This document shows positions 42,342 through 51,701 of a stretch of DNA of 64,000 nt, one piece after another (the stretch's first letter is position 1; each line of letters opens with the position of its first letter). The notes under the pieces are model-generated. The model saw nothing but the letters and a program-made list of their open reading frames with translations. It searched no databases and was not told the origin of the DNA. The translations under genes were made by a program, and so were the position numbers. Origin of the DNA: Paracoccus laeviglucosivorans (GTDB lineage: Bacteria > Pseudomonadota > Alphaproteobacteria > Rhodobacterales > Rhodobacteraceae); assembly GCF_900182695.1 (NCBI RefSeq), contig NZ_FXTK01000015.1:1-64000 (forward strand). Reading direction: 5' to 3'.

Positions 42342-43323
42342 TGCCCAGTGACAGCACGCTGCACAAGGCGCTGGCCAAGCCCGCCGTGCGCACGCAAACG
42401 GCGCAGCCCACCCCCCGCCCGGAATGGCGCCATATCCACGCCCCCGACGCCCGCAGCGCGACCACCGCGCATCTGCCACGGCGGCAGGGTTTCCGTGAAC
42501 TGAAACTGTTCCTGCGCAATCCGAATGCGATCTTCGGCATGGTCGTCCTGCTGACCATGGCGCTTTGCGCCCTGACCGCGCCGCTGATCTTTCCGCGCGA
42601 TCCGCTGGCCATGGTCAGCCGCCCGTTCCTTTGGCCCGGACAAGATCCGGCCTTCCCGCTGGGCACGGATTCCATGGGCCGCGACGTGCTGGCGGGGCTG
42701 GTGCATGGCGCGCGGATTTCGCTGTACGTCGGGCTGGCTGCGACCGCGCTGGGGCTGGGCGTCGGCATCATCGTCGGCGCGCTGGCCGGCTACTTCGGCG
42801 GACTGACCGACCGCATCCTGTCCCGCCTGATCGAGATTTTCCAGACCCTGCCCAGCTTTGTTCTGGTCGTGGTGCTGGTGGCGATCATCGGGCCAAATGC
42901 CACGACCATCACCGTATCCATCGCCATCGTAACATGGCCCACCGTCGCCCGCCTGACGCGGGCCGAGTTCCGCAGCCTGCGCGAAAACGACTTCGTCATC
43001 GCCGCCCGCAGCCTTGGCTTCGGCCATGCCCATATCATCTTCCGCGAGATACTGCCCAACGCCCTGCCCCCGATCATCGTCACCAGTTCCGTCATGGTCG
43101 CAGGCGCGATCCTGATGGAATCGGCGCTGTCCTTCATGGGCTTGGGCGATCCCAACGTGGTGTCCTGGGGGTCGATGATCGGCGGCGGGCGCGAGATGAT
43201 CCGCACCGCCTGGTATCTGACCGCCCTGCCCGGCCTTGCCATTGTCGTCACCGTTCTGGCGCTGAACCTGATCGGCGACGGGCTGAACGATGCCCTGAAT
43301 CCGCGCTTTTCCGAGGATCGCCT

Positions 43324-43327
<4 letters not shown>
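42341..43327 (+). CDS. ABC importer permease (DppC-like)
   Basis: The second permease, 328 residues. A hydrophilic N-terminal tail of about 55 residues precedes six helices; FLRNPNAIFGMVVLLTMAL begins the membrane part, GTDSMGRDVLAGLVHGARISLYVG is the DppC signature, and LTRAEFRSLRENDFVIAARSLG is the EAA loop. The start codon overlaps the stop of the first permease gene, with GGAG about 8 bases upstream, so translation is coupled. Confidence 0.93.
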
Positions 43328-44311
<984 letters not shown>

Positions 44312-44331
<20 letters not shown>

Positions 44332-45259
44332 AAACGTCGCCACCGCCTATGACACCCCGCAAGGCCGCTTCCGCGCGCTAGAGGGCGTCAGCTTTTCCGT
44401 CGCAAAAGGCGAAACCGTGGGGCTGGTCGGTGAATCCGGTTGCGGTAAATCCACGCTGGGCAAGACGCTGATGCGGCTCGTTCCCTCGGACGAAGGCAGC
44501 ATCAGACTGGACGGGGCCGAGATCAGCCAGGCGCAGGGCCGCGCGCTGATGCCGGTGCGGCGCAAGTTGCAGATGATCTTTCAGGATCCCTTCGCCTCGC
44601 TGAACCCGCGCCACCGCATCCGCCGCATCCTGACCGGCCCCCTGAAGATCCACGGCGTCGCCAGCCGCGCCGAGCGCAACCGCATCGCCGAGGAGATCGT
44701 GCAGCGTGTCGGCCTGCCCGGTGATGCGCTGGACCGCTATCCGCATGAATTCAGCGGAGGCCAGCGCCAGCGTATCGGTATCGCCCGCGCCCTGATCCTG
44801 CGCCCGCAGATGATCGTCTGTGATGAGCCGGTCTCGGCGCTGGATCTGTCGATTCAGGCGCAGATCATCAATCTGCTGGCGCAACTAAAGGCCGAATACG
44901 GGCTGTCTTACCTGTTCATCAGCCATGATCTGTCGGTGGTGCGCTATTTCACCGACCGCGTGCTGGTGATGTATCTGGGCCGCATCGTTGAAAGCGGCCC
45001 GACGCGTGATGTATGGAACAACCCCCGCCACCCCTATACCCGCGCGCTAATCGACGCCTTGCCCGAAGCGGATCGCCCGCGCGAGGCAGCGCCCTTGGCG
45101 GGCGATCTGCCGGGCGTCCAGAACCTGCCCGGCGGCTGCCGTTTCCACCCGCGCTGCCCCTATGCGACGGACCTTTGCTGTCGGTCGGAACCCCTGATCG
45201 ACGCGAAAGGCGGCACCCACGGCTTTGCATGCCACAATCCCCTTCCGCTGAAGGCCTGA
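44312..45259 (+). CDS. ABC importer ATPase (DppF-like)
   Basis: A 315-residue ATPase with Walker A GESGCGKSTLGK (about 38-49), Q-loop MIFQDPFASLNPRHRI, signature FSGGQRQRIGIARAL, Walker B MIVCDEPVSALDLS and H-loop LFISHDLSVV. The C-terminal oligopeptide extension has CRFHPRCPYATDLC. It overlaps the preceding ATPase gene by 20 bases. The Rrf2 regulator gene follows after 73 bases. Confidence 0.94.
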
Positions 45260-45332
45260 ACCCGGATGCCCGCTTTCGCAATGTCCACCGGCATGGTAGA
45301 GCATCCGGCATTCTGCGTTATTCGGGCGATCC

Positions 45333-45794
45333 ATGCTGACGATGAAGGGAAAATACGGAATCAAGGCGCTGATCCATCTGGCACGCCTTGAACCCGGTCA
45401 GGTTCAGCAATCGACGGCCATCGCCGCCGCCAATGGCATCCCCAAGAAATTTCTGGACACGATCCTTGCTGATCTGCGACAGGCCGGGCTGATCGACACA
45501 CGCAAGGGGCGCTCGGGCGGTTATCAGCTGGCACGGCCCGCCGACACGATCAGCGTGGCGCAGATCCTGCGTGTCATCGACGGCCCCATCGCGCCGATTT
45601 CATGCGTCAGCAAAACGGCTTACCGCAAATGCCATGATTGCCCGACGCAGGATGCCTGCAAAATCCGGCTGCTGATGCTGGATGTGCGCGATGCGATGCT
45701 GGCCATTCTGGAGCATCGCACGCTTCGCGATCTTTGCGCCTCGGTCGTGCTGACCCGTCAGGTGACGGGCGAAGATCAGGCCGCCAAAGCCTGA
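45333..45794 (+). CDS. Rrf2-family transcriptional regulator with four cysteines
   Basis: A 153-residue regulator with a winged-helix N-terminus (MKGKYGIKALIHLA; IPKKFLDTILADLRQAGLI; KGRSGGYQLARP) and a Cys-rich segment with Cys91, Cys100, Cys103 and Cys109, which may hold an Fe-S cluster or sense thiols or cysteine metabolites. Rrf2 members such as CymR and IscR control sulfur and Fe-S genes, so this protein is a good candidate for repressing the surrounding organosulfur genes when sulfur is plentiful. It follows the importer ATPase gene and overlaps the 3' end of the convergent desulfinase-like gene by 19 bases. Confidence 0.87.
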   Translation: MLTMKGKYGIKALIHLARLEPGQVQQSTAIAAANGIPKKFLDTILADLRQAGLIDTRKGRSGGYQLARPADTISVAQILRVIDGPIAPISCVSKTAYRKCHDCPTQDACKIRLLMLDVRDAMLAILEHRTLRDLCASVVLTRQVTGEDQAAKA

Positions 45795-46795
45795 TCCCAA
45801 CCCCGGCGATCGGCCCATTCCGAAATGCTGAAATCTGCTGCAAGAAATCCATGTAATAGCAGGAAATTCTTGTAACTTTCGACCGCAGCCAAGGCATCTT
45901 CGTCCAAAGAAAGGCCAAAGCTGCTTGCAAAGCGCGGGCCATGGGCCACGGCAATCTGCTCCTCGCTGACGCCGGTTTCGCGAGCGGCAAAACGGGCGGT
46001 GTCTTCGGGGTGGTGCGCCGCCCAATCGCCCGCCTGCCGGATCGTGCCGATCAGCGTGGCGACCAGATCGGGGCGTTCGTCCAGCAGCGTCGCATCGACC
46101 GTCAGCAGACGCGGCGTGCCGGAATTGATGCGGATCGCGGGATCGTCGTGAAAGCCAAAGGACACCACCTCATGCGCGGCGATCAGGTTGGCTGCAGCGA
46201 TGCCCGCCGCGCCCTTGATATAAATCGCATCGACCTGACCGCGAAACAGTGCCGCAATCTCGGGGCCATAAGGGATGCGGCGGGCAAGACCAAAGCGGTC
46301 CGCCTCATGGCTGTCCAGCACGCTTTCGGTGAAGTCGATGTCGACCAGTTGCACCTCGCTCTGCGCAAGTCCGGCAATGGTCAGCGCGGCGTCGAACGCC
46401 TTCAACGCGCTGGCCCGCCAGAAATCGACGACGAAAATCTCGCCCTCGGGCTGTTTCGGCACCCCCAACCGACGGCCTGCCAGATCGGCGGCCTTGCGGA
46501 TGCCGCTGTCCGGCAGGGCGATGATCGCCTGATATTCATCGGTCCAGCTGACTCCGATCAGCCGCGTGTCCCGGCCTTCCGACCGGGCGCGGATCGGGGG
46601 CACGTTACCGCCCAGCCGGAACGACCATTTCAGGGTGTGGTTGAAATGGCTTTGCCGGATATTGCGGTCCTTGCTGTCGATGACCGAGGCAAGTTCGACC
46701 CCTTTTTCCGCAAAAGCCCGATCCAGCAGACCCAGCTGCGCGGCCAGTCCAACCGGCGTCGGAACGGGGCATCGCGTATACCAAAGCGTGTCCAT
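45776..46795 (-). CDS. DszB-like sulfinate desulfinase candidate (NMT1/SsuA-type fold)
   Basis: A 339-residue protein with a periplasmic-binding-protein-like fold but no signal peptide (starts MDTLWYTRCPVPTP), so probably cytosolic. It resembles DszB, the 2'-hydroxybiphenyl-2-sulfinate desulfinase: Cys9 in YTRCPVP matches the DszB nucleophile in YSNCPVP. His50 and Arg60-Leu-Gly-Gly63 in SHFNHTLKWSFRLGGNVPP match His60, Arg70 and Gly73 of DszB, with identical His-to-Arg and Arg-to-Gly spacing (from memory of the family). It would release sulfite from a sulfinate. It has a strong GGAGGG site 11 bases after the stop of a binding-protein gene. An alternative is a truncated, unexported aliphatic-sulfonate-type binding protein. 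Confidence 0.62.
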   Translation of the reverse strand: MDTLWYTRCPVPTPVGLAAQLGLLDRAFAEKGVELASVIDSKDRNIRQSHFNHTLKWSFRLGGNVPPIRARSEGRDTRLIGVSWTDEYQAIIALPDSGIRKAADLAGRRLGVPKQPEGEIFVVDFWRASALKAFDAALTIAGLAQSEVQLVDIDFTESVLDSHEADRFGLARRIPYGPEIAALFRGQVDAIYIKGAAGIAAANLIAAHEVVSFGFHDDPAIRINSGTPRLLTVDATLLDERPDLVATLIGTIRQAGDWAAHHPEDTARFAARETGVSEEQIAVAHGPRFASSFGLSLDEDALAAVESYKNFLLLHGFLAADFSISEWADRRGWDQALAA

Positions 46796-46806
46796 GGAAC
46801 CCTCCT

Positions 46807-48414
46807 TTATGCGACGAAATGCAGATCGGCGGCATTGCCGAACAGGCCGGTGCCATCGGGCGTGTGACCCGCCAGCTTGCGGCTGAAAACGGTGTGTTCG
46901 GGGCTGGTGACGGTATAGATCGAGGGCACATCTTCATGCAGGATTTCCTGCACGCGGCGCCATTCCTGCCGCCGCGCCTCATGGTCGTTCTGCACGGCAG
47001 ATGCCTCCAGCAGTTTGTCCACTTCGGGGTTCTGGTAATGTGCGCCGTTGCTGAAAGGCACGCCCGGCTTGAAATTCTTGGACCAGTAAAGTCGTTGCAC
47101 GCCCACCTGCGGATCGAACAGGTTCGACATGCCGTTATACAGGAAATCCCAGTCCCGGTCGGTATAGACGCGCTTGGTATAGGTCGCGAAATCCTGCGCA
47201 CGGATCTGTGCATCCACGCCGATCTGCTGCAGCGCCTGCCGAATATATTCCGCACCGCGCCGCGTGCCCTCGCTGCCCGGCACATAGTCCAGCGCCACGC
47301 TGAAGCGGATGCCGCCATCTGCGCGCGCATGGCCTGCCTCATCCAGCAGAGCCTCGGCCTTGTCGGCGCTGATTTCGTGCAAGGGCAGGTCGGCAAAGTG
47401 ATAGTCCTTCAGCGCCGGATGGATCGGACCGTTCAGCACCGCGCCATAGCCATAATTCGTGACGTTCAGCAGCACATGCGGGTCGATCACATGGGCGAAC
47501 GCCTTGCGCACGCGGCGGTCCTGAAAGATCGGGCGGTCCAGGTTGAATTCGACCCGGCGCACGCCATTGGCATATTGATAGCCATTCCATTCCAGCCCCA
47601 GTTCCGGGTTTTGCTCGATCCGCGCCAGATCGGCCAGCGGGATTGGCTCTCCGGGGGCGACGTGGACCTCGCCCGATTCAATCGCGGCGGTGCGGGCGGC
47701 GGCATCGGGCAGGAAGCGGATCACCAGCTGGTCGATGGCGGGCTTGGGTGCGTCCCAGTAATCCGGGTTGCGATCATAGACGATATGGCTGCCGCGCACC
47801 CATTCGCGGAACAGATAGGGGCCGGTGCCGATGGGCGCGTTCTGCGCCGGATTTTCCAGCGGATTGCCGGTCGCATAGACATGGGCCGCGACGATCGGCG
47901 TCTCGGCTGCCGCCAGCGCGCGGATCAGATAGGGTGCGGGGGCGCGCAGGATCAGGCTGACGTGGTGATCATCGGACGTCTCGATCCGGTCCAGATTGGC
48001 GAAGGTGTTGCGCCCGCGCGGATGCACCTCGCGGATGGTATTGATCGAAAACGCCACGTCCTTGGCCGTGAAGGGCTGGCCGTCATGCCATTTGACGCCC
48101 TGCCGCAGCGTGAAGTCATAGCGCAGACCGTCATCGCTGATCGTCCATTCCGTTGCGAGCTGCGGCTTTGGGTTCAGGTCGAAATCATAGGTCAGAAGCC
48201 CTTCATTCGTCTTGGCCGAGACAAAGACCGTGTAATAGGCCGTGTGCCCCAGCGCCGAAATCACCGGCGGCTCGGCGCTTAACGCGATGACGGCTGTGCC
48301 GCCGGATTGGGCCTTTTGGGCCAGAACTTTTCCAGCGGGCAAAGCAAGACCGGCAGCCAAGGCCGCAGTCCCCATCAGCACGCCGCGACGAGAGATTTTA
48401 TCATTATGTTCCAT
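46807..48414 (-). CDS. second periplasmic binding protein of oligopeptide-type ABC importer (SBP family 5)
   Basis: A 535-residue family 5 binding protein with a Tat-like signal (SRRGVLMGTAALAAGLALPAG), paralogous to the protein encoded at 39284. Shared stretches include GLLTYDFDLNPKPQLATEW, WHDGQPFTAKDVAFSI and HPRGRNTFAN. It has no permease of its own next to it, so it probably shares the importer at 41355-45259 and widens its substrate range. It is co-transcribed with the desulfinase-like gene, which begins 11 bases after its stop. Confidence 0.9.
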   Translation of the reverse strand: MEHNDKISRRGVLMGTAALAAGLALPAGKVLAQKAQSGGTAVIALSAEPPVISALGHTAYYTVFVSAKTNEGLLTYDFDLNPKPQLATEWTISDDGLRYDFTLRQGVKWHDGQPFTAKDVAFSINTIREVHPRGRNTFANLDRIETSDDHHVSLILRAPAPYLIRALAAAETPIVAAHVYATGNPLENPAQNAPIGTGPYLFREWVRGSHIVYDRNPDYWDAPKPAIDQLVIRFLPDAAARTAAIESGEVHVAPGEPIPLADLARIEQNPELGLEWNGYQYANGVRRVEFNLDRPIFQDRRVRKAFAHVIDPHVLLNVTNYGYGAVLNGPIHPALKDYHFADLPLHEISADKAEALLDEAGHARADGGIRFSVALDYVPGSEGTRRGAEYIRQALQQIGVDAQIRAQDFATYTKRVYTDRDWDFLYNGMSNLFDPQVGVQRLYWSKNFKPGVPFSNGAHYQNPEVDKLLEASAVQNDHEARRQEWRRVQEILHEDVPSIYTVTSPEHTVFSRKLAGHTPDGTGLFGNAADLHFVA

Positions 48415-48694
48415 GATCTTACCGCCGATATTTCAGATTTCGATGCAGCATCAGGAACGGCATCGCCTGCCCGCATTTATTGACAATATACACAAAGTTA
48501 GTCAACAAATAGCCGCGCCCAAACGGGTGTTCTGGCAGCCTTTGGACAAGAAAGCCGGAAACATTCTATCCGGGTCATCGCGAAGGAAACGAAGTGGTGG
48601 CCGACCTCCCCTCTCGCAGCAGATTCGCTTTCAGGGAATCGCCACGGGAATACGAAGCAAGGCCCGAGGACAGGGCCAAGGACAGGAGACCATC

Positions 48695-49741
48695 ATGGTC
48701 GAATATCGCTATCTGGGTCGCAGTGCCCTGAAAGTTTCCCCCATCACGCTTGGCTCGATGATGTTTGGCGGACCGACCCCGGGTGACGTGGCCTTTCGCA
48801 TCATCGACAAGGCCCGCGATCAGGGCATCAACTTCATCGACACCGCTGACGTCTATCACGATGGCGCATCCGAAATCACCGTGGGCAAGGGCATTGCCCA
48901 GCATCGCGACCATTGGGTCGTGGCGACCAAGTTCACCAATTCCAAGGCTGTCGGCCCCAATCTTGGCGGGCAGTCGCGCAAATGGATCATCCAGAACGTC
49001 GAAGGCCAGTTGAAGCGGCTGAACACCGATTACATCGACTTGCTGTATTTCCATCGCGCGATCTTTGATGCTCCGCTGGAAGAACCGCTGCGCGCCATCG
49101 GCGATCTGATTCAGGCGGGCAAACTGCGCTATTTCGGTGTGTCCAACTTCCGCGCCTGGCGCATCGCCGAGGTGGCCCATCTGGCCGACAAGCTGGGCAT
49201 CGACCGCCCCATCGCCAGCCAGCCGCTATACAACATCGTCACCCGCGCGGCGGAACGCGAAGAACTGCCAGCCGCGAATTATTTCGGGCTGGGTGCCGTG
49301 ACCTATTCGCCGCTGGCGCGCGGCGTGCTGACCGGGAAATACGTGCCGGGCGAAGCGCCGGGCGCAGATACCCGCGTGGGGCGCGGCGACAAGCGGATTC
49401 TGGAAACCGAATGGCGCCCGGAATCGGTCGAAATCGCGCATAAGGTGGCAGAACATGCCCGCGCGCGCGGCCTGACGCCGACGCAGTTCGCGCTGGCATG
49501 GGTGCTGGAAAACCGGCTTGTCACCTCGACCATCGCCGGCCCGCGCACCGAAGATCACTGGGACGGGTATATTCAGGCGCTTGGAACCAAGCTGACCGAT
49601 CAGGACGAGGCGCTGGTCGATGAATTGGTCACACCCGGCCACGCCTCGACCCACGGCTTCAACGATCCCAGCCACCCGATCGAAGGGCGCATCAGCCGTG
49701 CCTCGGGTCAGGAACCGGCATTCCTGCGCGCACGCGGCTGA
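48695..49741 (+). CDS. aldo/keto reductase
   Basis: A 348-residue NADPH-dependent TIM-barrel oxidoreductase. The catalytic tetrad is visible as Asp and Tyr in FIDTADVYHDGASE, Lys in VVATKFTN and His in LLYFHRAIFD; SPLARGVLTGKY and the C-terminal STIAGPRTEDHWDGY are cofactor-binding parts. ATG at 48695 with AGGAG about 6 bases upstream is the start; the open frame is much longer upstream but without family likeness. It may reduce carbonyl products formed when the organosulfur compounds are split. Divergent from the binding protein and followed by a strong terminator. Confidence 0.92.
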   Translation: MVEYRYLGRSALKVSPITLGSMMFGGPTPGDVAFRIIDKARDQGINFIDTADVYHDGASEITVGKGIAQHRDHWVVATKFTNSKAVGPNLGGQSRKWIIQNVEGQLKRLNTDYIDLLYFHRAIFDAPLEEPLRAIGDLIQAGKLRYFGVSNFRAWRIAEVAHLADKLGIDRPIASQPLYNIVTRAAEREELPAANYFGLGAVTYSPLARGVLTGKYVPGEAPGADTRVGRGDKRILETEWRPESVEIAHKVAEHARARGLTPTQFALAWVLENRLVTSTIAGPRTEDHWDGYIQALGTKLTDQDEALVDELVTPGHASTHGFNDPSHPIEGRISRASGQEPAFLRARG

Positions 49742-49747
49742 ATAAGG

Positions 49748-49781
49748 AAGGCGGCCCGCGCGATCGCGGGCCGCCTTTTTT
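49748..49781. terminator. bidirectional terminator
   Basis: AAGGCGGCCCGCG (49748-49760) and CGCGGGCCGCCTT (49765-49777) make a 13-bp stem with a 4-base loop, followed by TTTT on the plus strand. It lies between two convergent genes, whose stops are at 49741 and 49781. Confidence 0.88.
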
Positions 49782-51025
49782 CAGAAGACCTTACCTTCAA
49801 GCAGATGCGTCGTGGTGCCGTTCAGCATGTAATCCCCGATCACCCGCGCCTTATGGTTCAGGGGGTTATGGTTCAGAACCGTGCGGATGTTGCGCCAATG
49901 CCGGTCCAGATTGAACCGCCGCGACGTAGCCGATCCGCCGCCCAGTTCGAAAATCTTGCCCGCCGCCTCAAGCGCAAGTTGCCCCGAAACGAGCTGCGCC
50001 CGCGCGCCATTGATGGACGCCTGCACCAGCAAATGCTCGATCTGGTCATCGGGGAGGCGCGACAGGATCGCATCTGCCACAGCCTCTTGTTCCCGCGCCG
50101 CTTCACGAATGGCGGCATCCACGCCGTATGACAGCGCCGCAATGTCCCCCAACACTTTCTGCACGAAGAAATCGTCGCGGGCGAAATCCGCATGGCTGTG
50201 CGTCGCGGCGCGGCCATGTTGCAGAACATAGTCCCGCCCGTCTTGCAGCGCCGCCGCCACCGCCCCCGCAGCCGAGGCCGCCAGATGCAGTTGCCGCATC
50301 GTCGAGGTATGCCGGCCGACGAAGCTGTTGATGTCGCGCTGGCCGATCTCCTCGGGCTCGACCCGCACATTGCGCAGGATGATTCCGCCCGAGGCGGTCA
50401 GGCGCTGACCCATCCCGTCCCAGTCGTCCAGAATTTCGACCCCGTCGCGGTCGGTGGGGATCATGGCGAATGCCAGTTCGCCATTTTCATCCGTGGCGCT
50501 GATCGACGCGAAATCGGCGAATGCCGTGCCGGTCGCGTAATGCTTGCGCCCGTTCAGGCGGTAGTGGTCCCCCTGCCGCGTCAGGGCGGTGCCTATATCG
50601 CCGGGATGCCGCGTCAGGTTTTCGGTATGCGCCCCGCCAAAGATCGCGCCTGACAACAACCGCTGAAACGCCAGATCGTCGGGCTGATCGACCGAACGCA
50701 GCACGATGGCCTGTGCAAAGTTGAAATGGCTGCGCAGAGCGTGGGCCACGTTGCTGTCGCCGGCACCCAACTGTCGGATCACCTCGATATAATCGCTGAT
50801 CTTGCCGCCCGGCCCGCCGCGATCCCTAGGCACCAGCAAAGTGCCGATGCCCGCTTGTCGCAACCAGTCGAATGCCTGATACGGCAGGATACGCTCGCTG
50901 TCTCTTTGCGCGGCACCTGCCCGGATACGTTCGACCAGTTCCGGCAATGCGGCCAGTATCCGGATCAGCTGCGGCGATTTGGATTCAAGCCGCAATCCGG
51001 CATCGGCAAGGTCATTCATCGTCAT
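49781..51025 (-). CDS. DszC/SfnB-like flavin monooxygenase (acyl-CoA dehydrogenase fold)
   Basis: A 414-residue paralogue of the protein at 35115. Marks: LLVPRDRGGPGGKISDYIEV (about 60-79), YRLNGRKHYATGTAFADF (about 155-172), DDWDGMGQRLTASGG (about 195) and the C-terminus LDRHWRNIRTVLNHNPLNHK...GDYMLNG, which closely follows the DszC pattern (RFWRNVRT...HTLNG). No acyl-CoA catalytic Glu motif was recognised. It probably oxygenates a sulfur atom with reduced flavin. It stands alone on the minus strand between the terminator and an intergenic region with a TTTAATG/CATTAAA inverted repeat. Confidence 0.84.
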   Translation of the reverse strand: MTMNDLADAGLRLESKSPQLIRILAALPELVERIRAGAAQRDSERILPYQAFDWLRQAGIGTLLVPRDRGGPGGKISDYIEVIRQLGAGDSNVAHALRSHFNFAQAIVLRSVDQPDDLAFQRLLSGAIFGGAHTENLTRHPGDIGTALTRQGDHYRLNGRKHYATGTAFADFASISATDENGELAFAMIPTDRDGVEILDDWDGMGQRLTASGGIILRNVRVEPEEIGQRDINSFVGRHTSTMRQLHLAASAAGAVAAALQDGRDYVLQHGRAATHSHADFARDDFFVQKVLGDIAALSYGVDAAIREAAREQEAVADAILSRLPDDQIEHLLVQASINGARAQLVSGQLALEAAGKIFELGGGSATSRRFNLDRHWRNIRTVLNHNPLNHKARVIGDYMLNGTTTHLLEGKVF

Positions 51026-51033
51026 TCCGTCGG

Positions 51034-51062
51034 TTTAATGCACTATAGAGATATACATTAAA
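51034..51062. promoter_or_regulatory. inverted repeat upstream of DszC-like gene
   Basis: TTTAATG (51034-51040) and CATTAAA (51056-51062) are separated by 15 A/T-rich bases, 9 bases before the start codon of the minus-strand gene. It is a candidate operator or promoter element. The binding protein is unknown. Confidence 0.35.
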
Positions 51063-51239
51063 GACGCACCGCAGGATCGGATAGCGGCTTTCGCTTCTGC
51101 GCCAGCTCGATCAGGAAATCGGGCAATTCCTTCTGTCCAGCCAGTGTCTGGAGAAAGCTCCGCACTGCCTCGGCGCGATCTGTAAAATAGACCTATCTAC
51201 AGCATCACGATAGATTTTTATAAATTTAACGAGACGACG

Positions 51240-51677
51240 ATGCGCCACCGCCTCACGCCCGATTTGACAGACGTTGCGCATGTGCTGCTGACGGGCGACA
51301 GGATCGTAGCCCCGGCGGACCATGGCATCGACCCCGCGCATCCCCGCGCAGAACCCCTGCGACGGCTGCTGGAGGCCCTGCCATGGATTACGATCATCGC
51401 AAGGGACCGCTGGATTGCCTTGCTGCTGGAACTGACGACGCGCCATCTGGAACTTTGCGTCAACGGTGCCGTGCTGATCGACCCCAATGCCAGCCACAGG
51501 CTGCCCCGTCGACCGCTGCCCTATCCCACCGTCATCCTGACCGACGCACACGCCGCGGTTGCAGGCCATGCCCGCGTTTGGAGCAGTCAGATCCTTCGAC
51601 GCGATCCGGCACTGTCTGAGGCGCAAAATCTGCGTCTTGCGCTGCGAATGCTGCAGATGACGCCCTGCCATGCCTGA
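51240..51677 (+). CDS. hypothetical protein, 145 residues
   Basis: A plus-strand ORF upstream of an LLM monooxygenase gene, separated from it by 24 bases. The product has a Leu/Ile-rich central region (LEALPWITIIARDRWIALLL, about 46-65), an Asp/His-rich part around 85-110 (YPTVILTDAHAAVAGHA) and ends TPCHA. There is no signal peptide or recognised family. The ribosome binding site is weak (GAGACGACG), and an antisense frame covers the same region, so the call rests mainly on operon-like placement. Confidence 0.45.
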   Translation: MRHRLTPDLTDVAHVLLTGDRIVAPADHGIDPAHPRAEPLRRLLEALPWITIIARDRWIALLLELTTRHLELCVNGAVLIDPNASHRLPRRPLPYPTVILTDAHAAVAGHARVWSSQILRRDPALSEAQNLRLALRMLQMTPCHA

Positions 51678-51701
51678 CGAAATTCACCCAAGGACATCAC
51701 G

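Noticed and set aside
45776..46795. Annotation as an ordinary ABC sulfonate-binding protein
   Set aside because: There is no signal peptide, and the Cys/His/Arg/Gly spacing fits DszB better. It is kept as an alternative in the feature entry and not as the main call.
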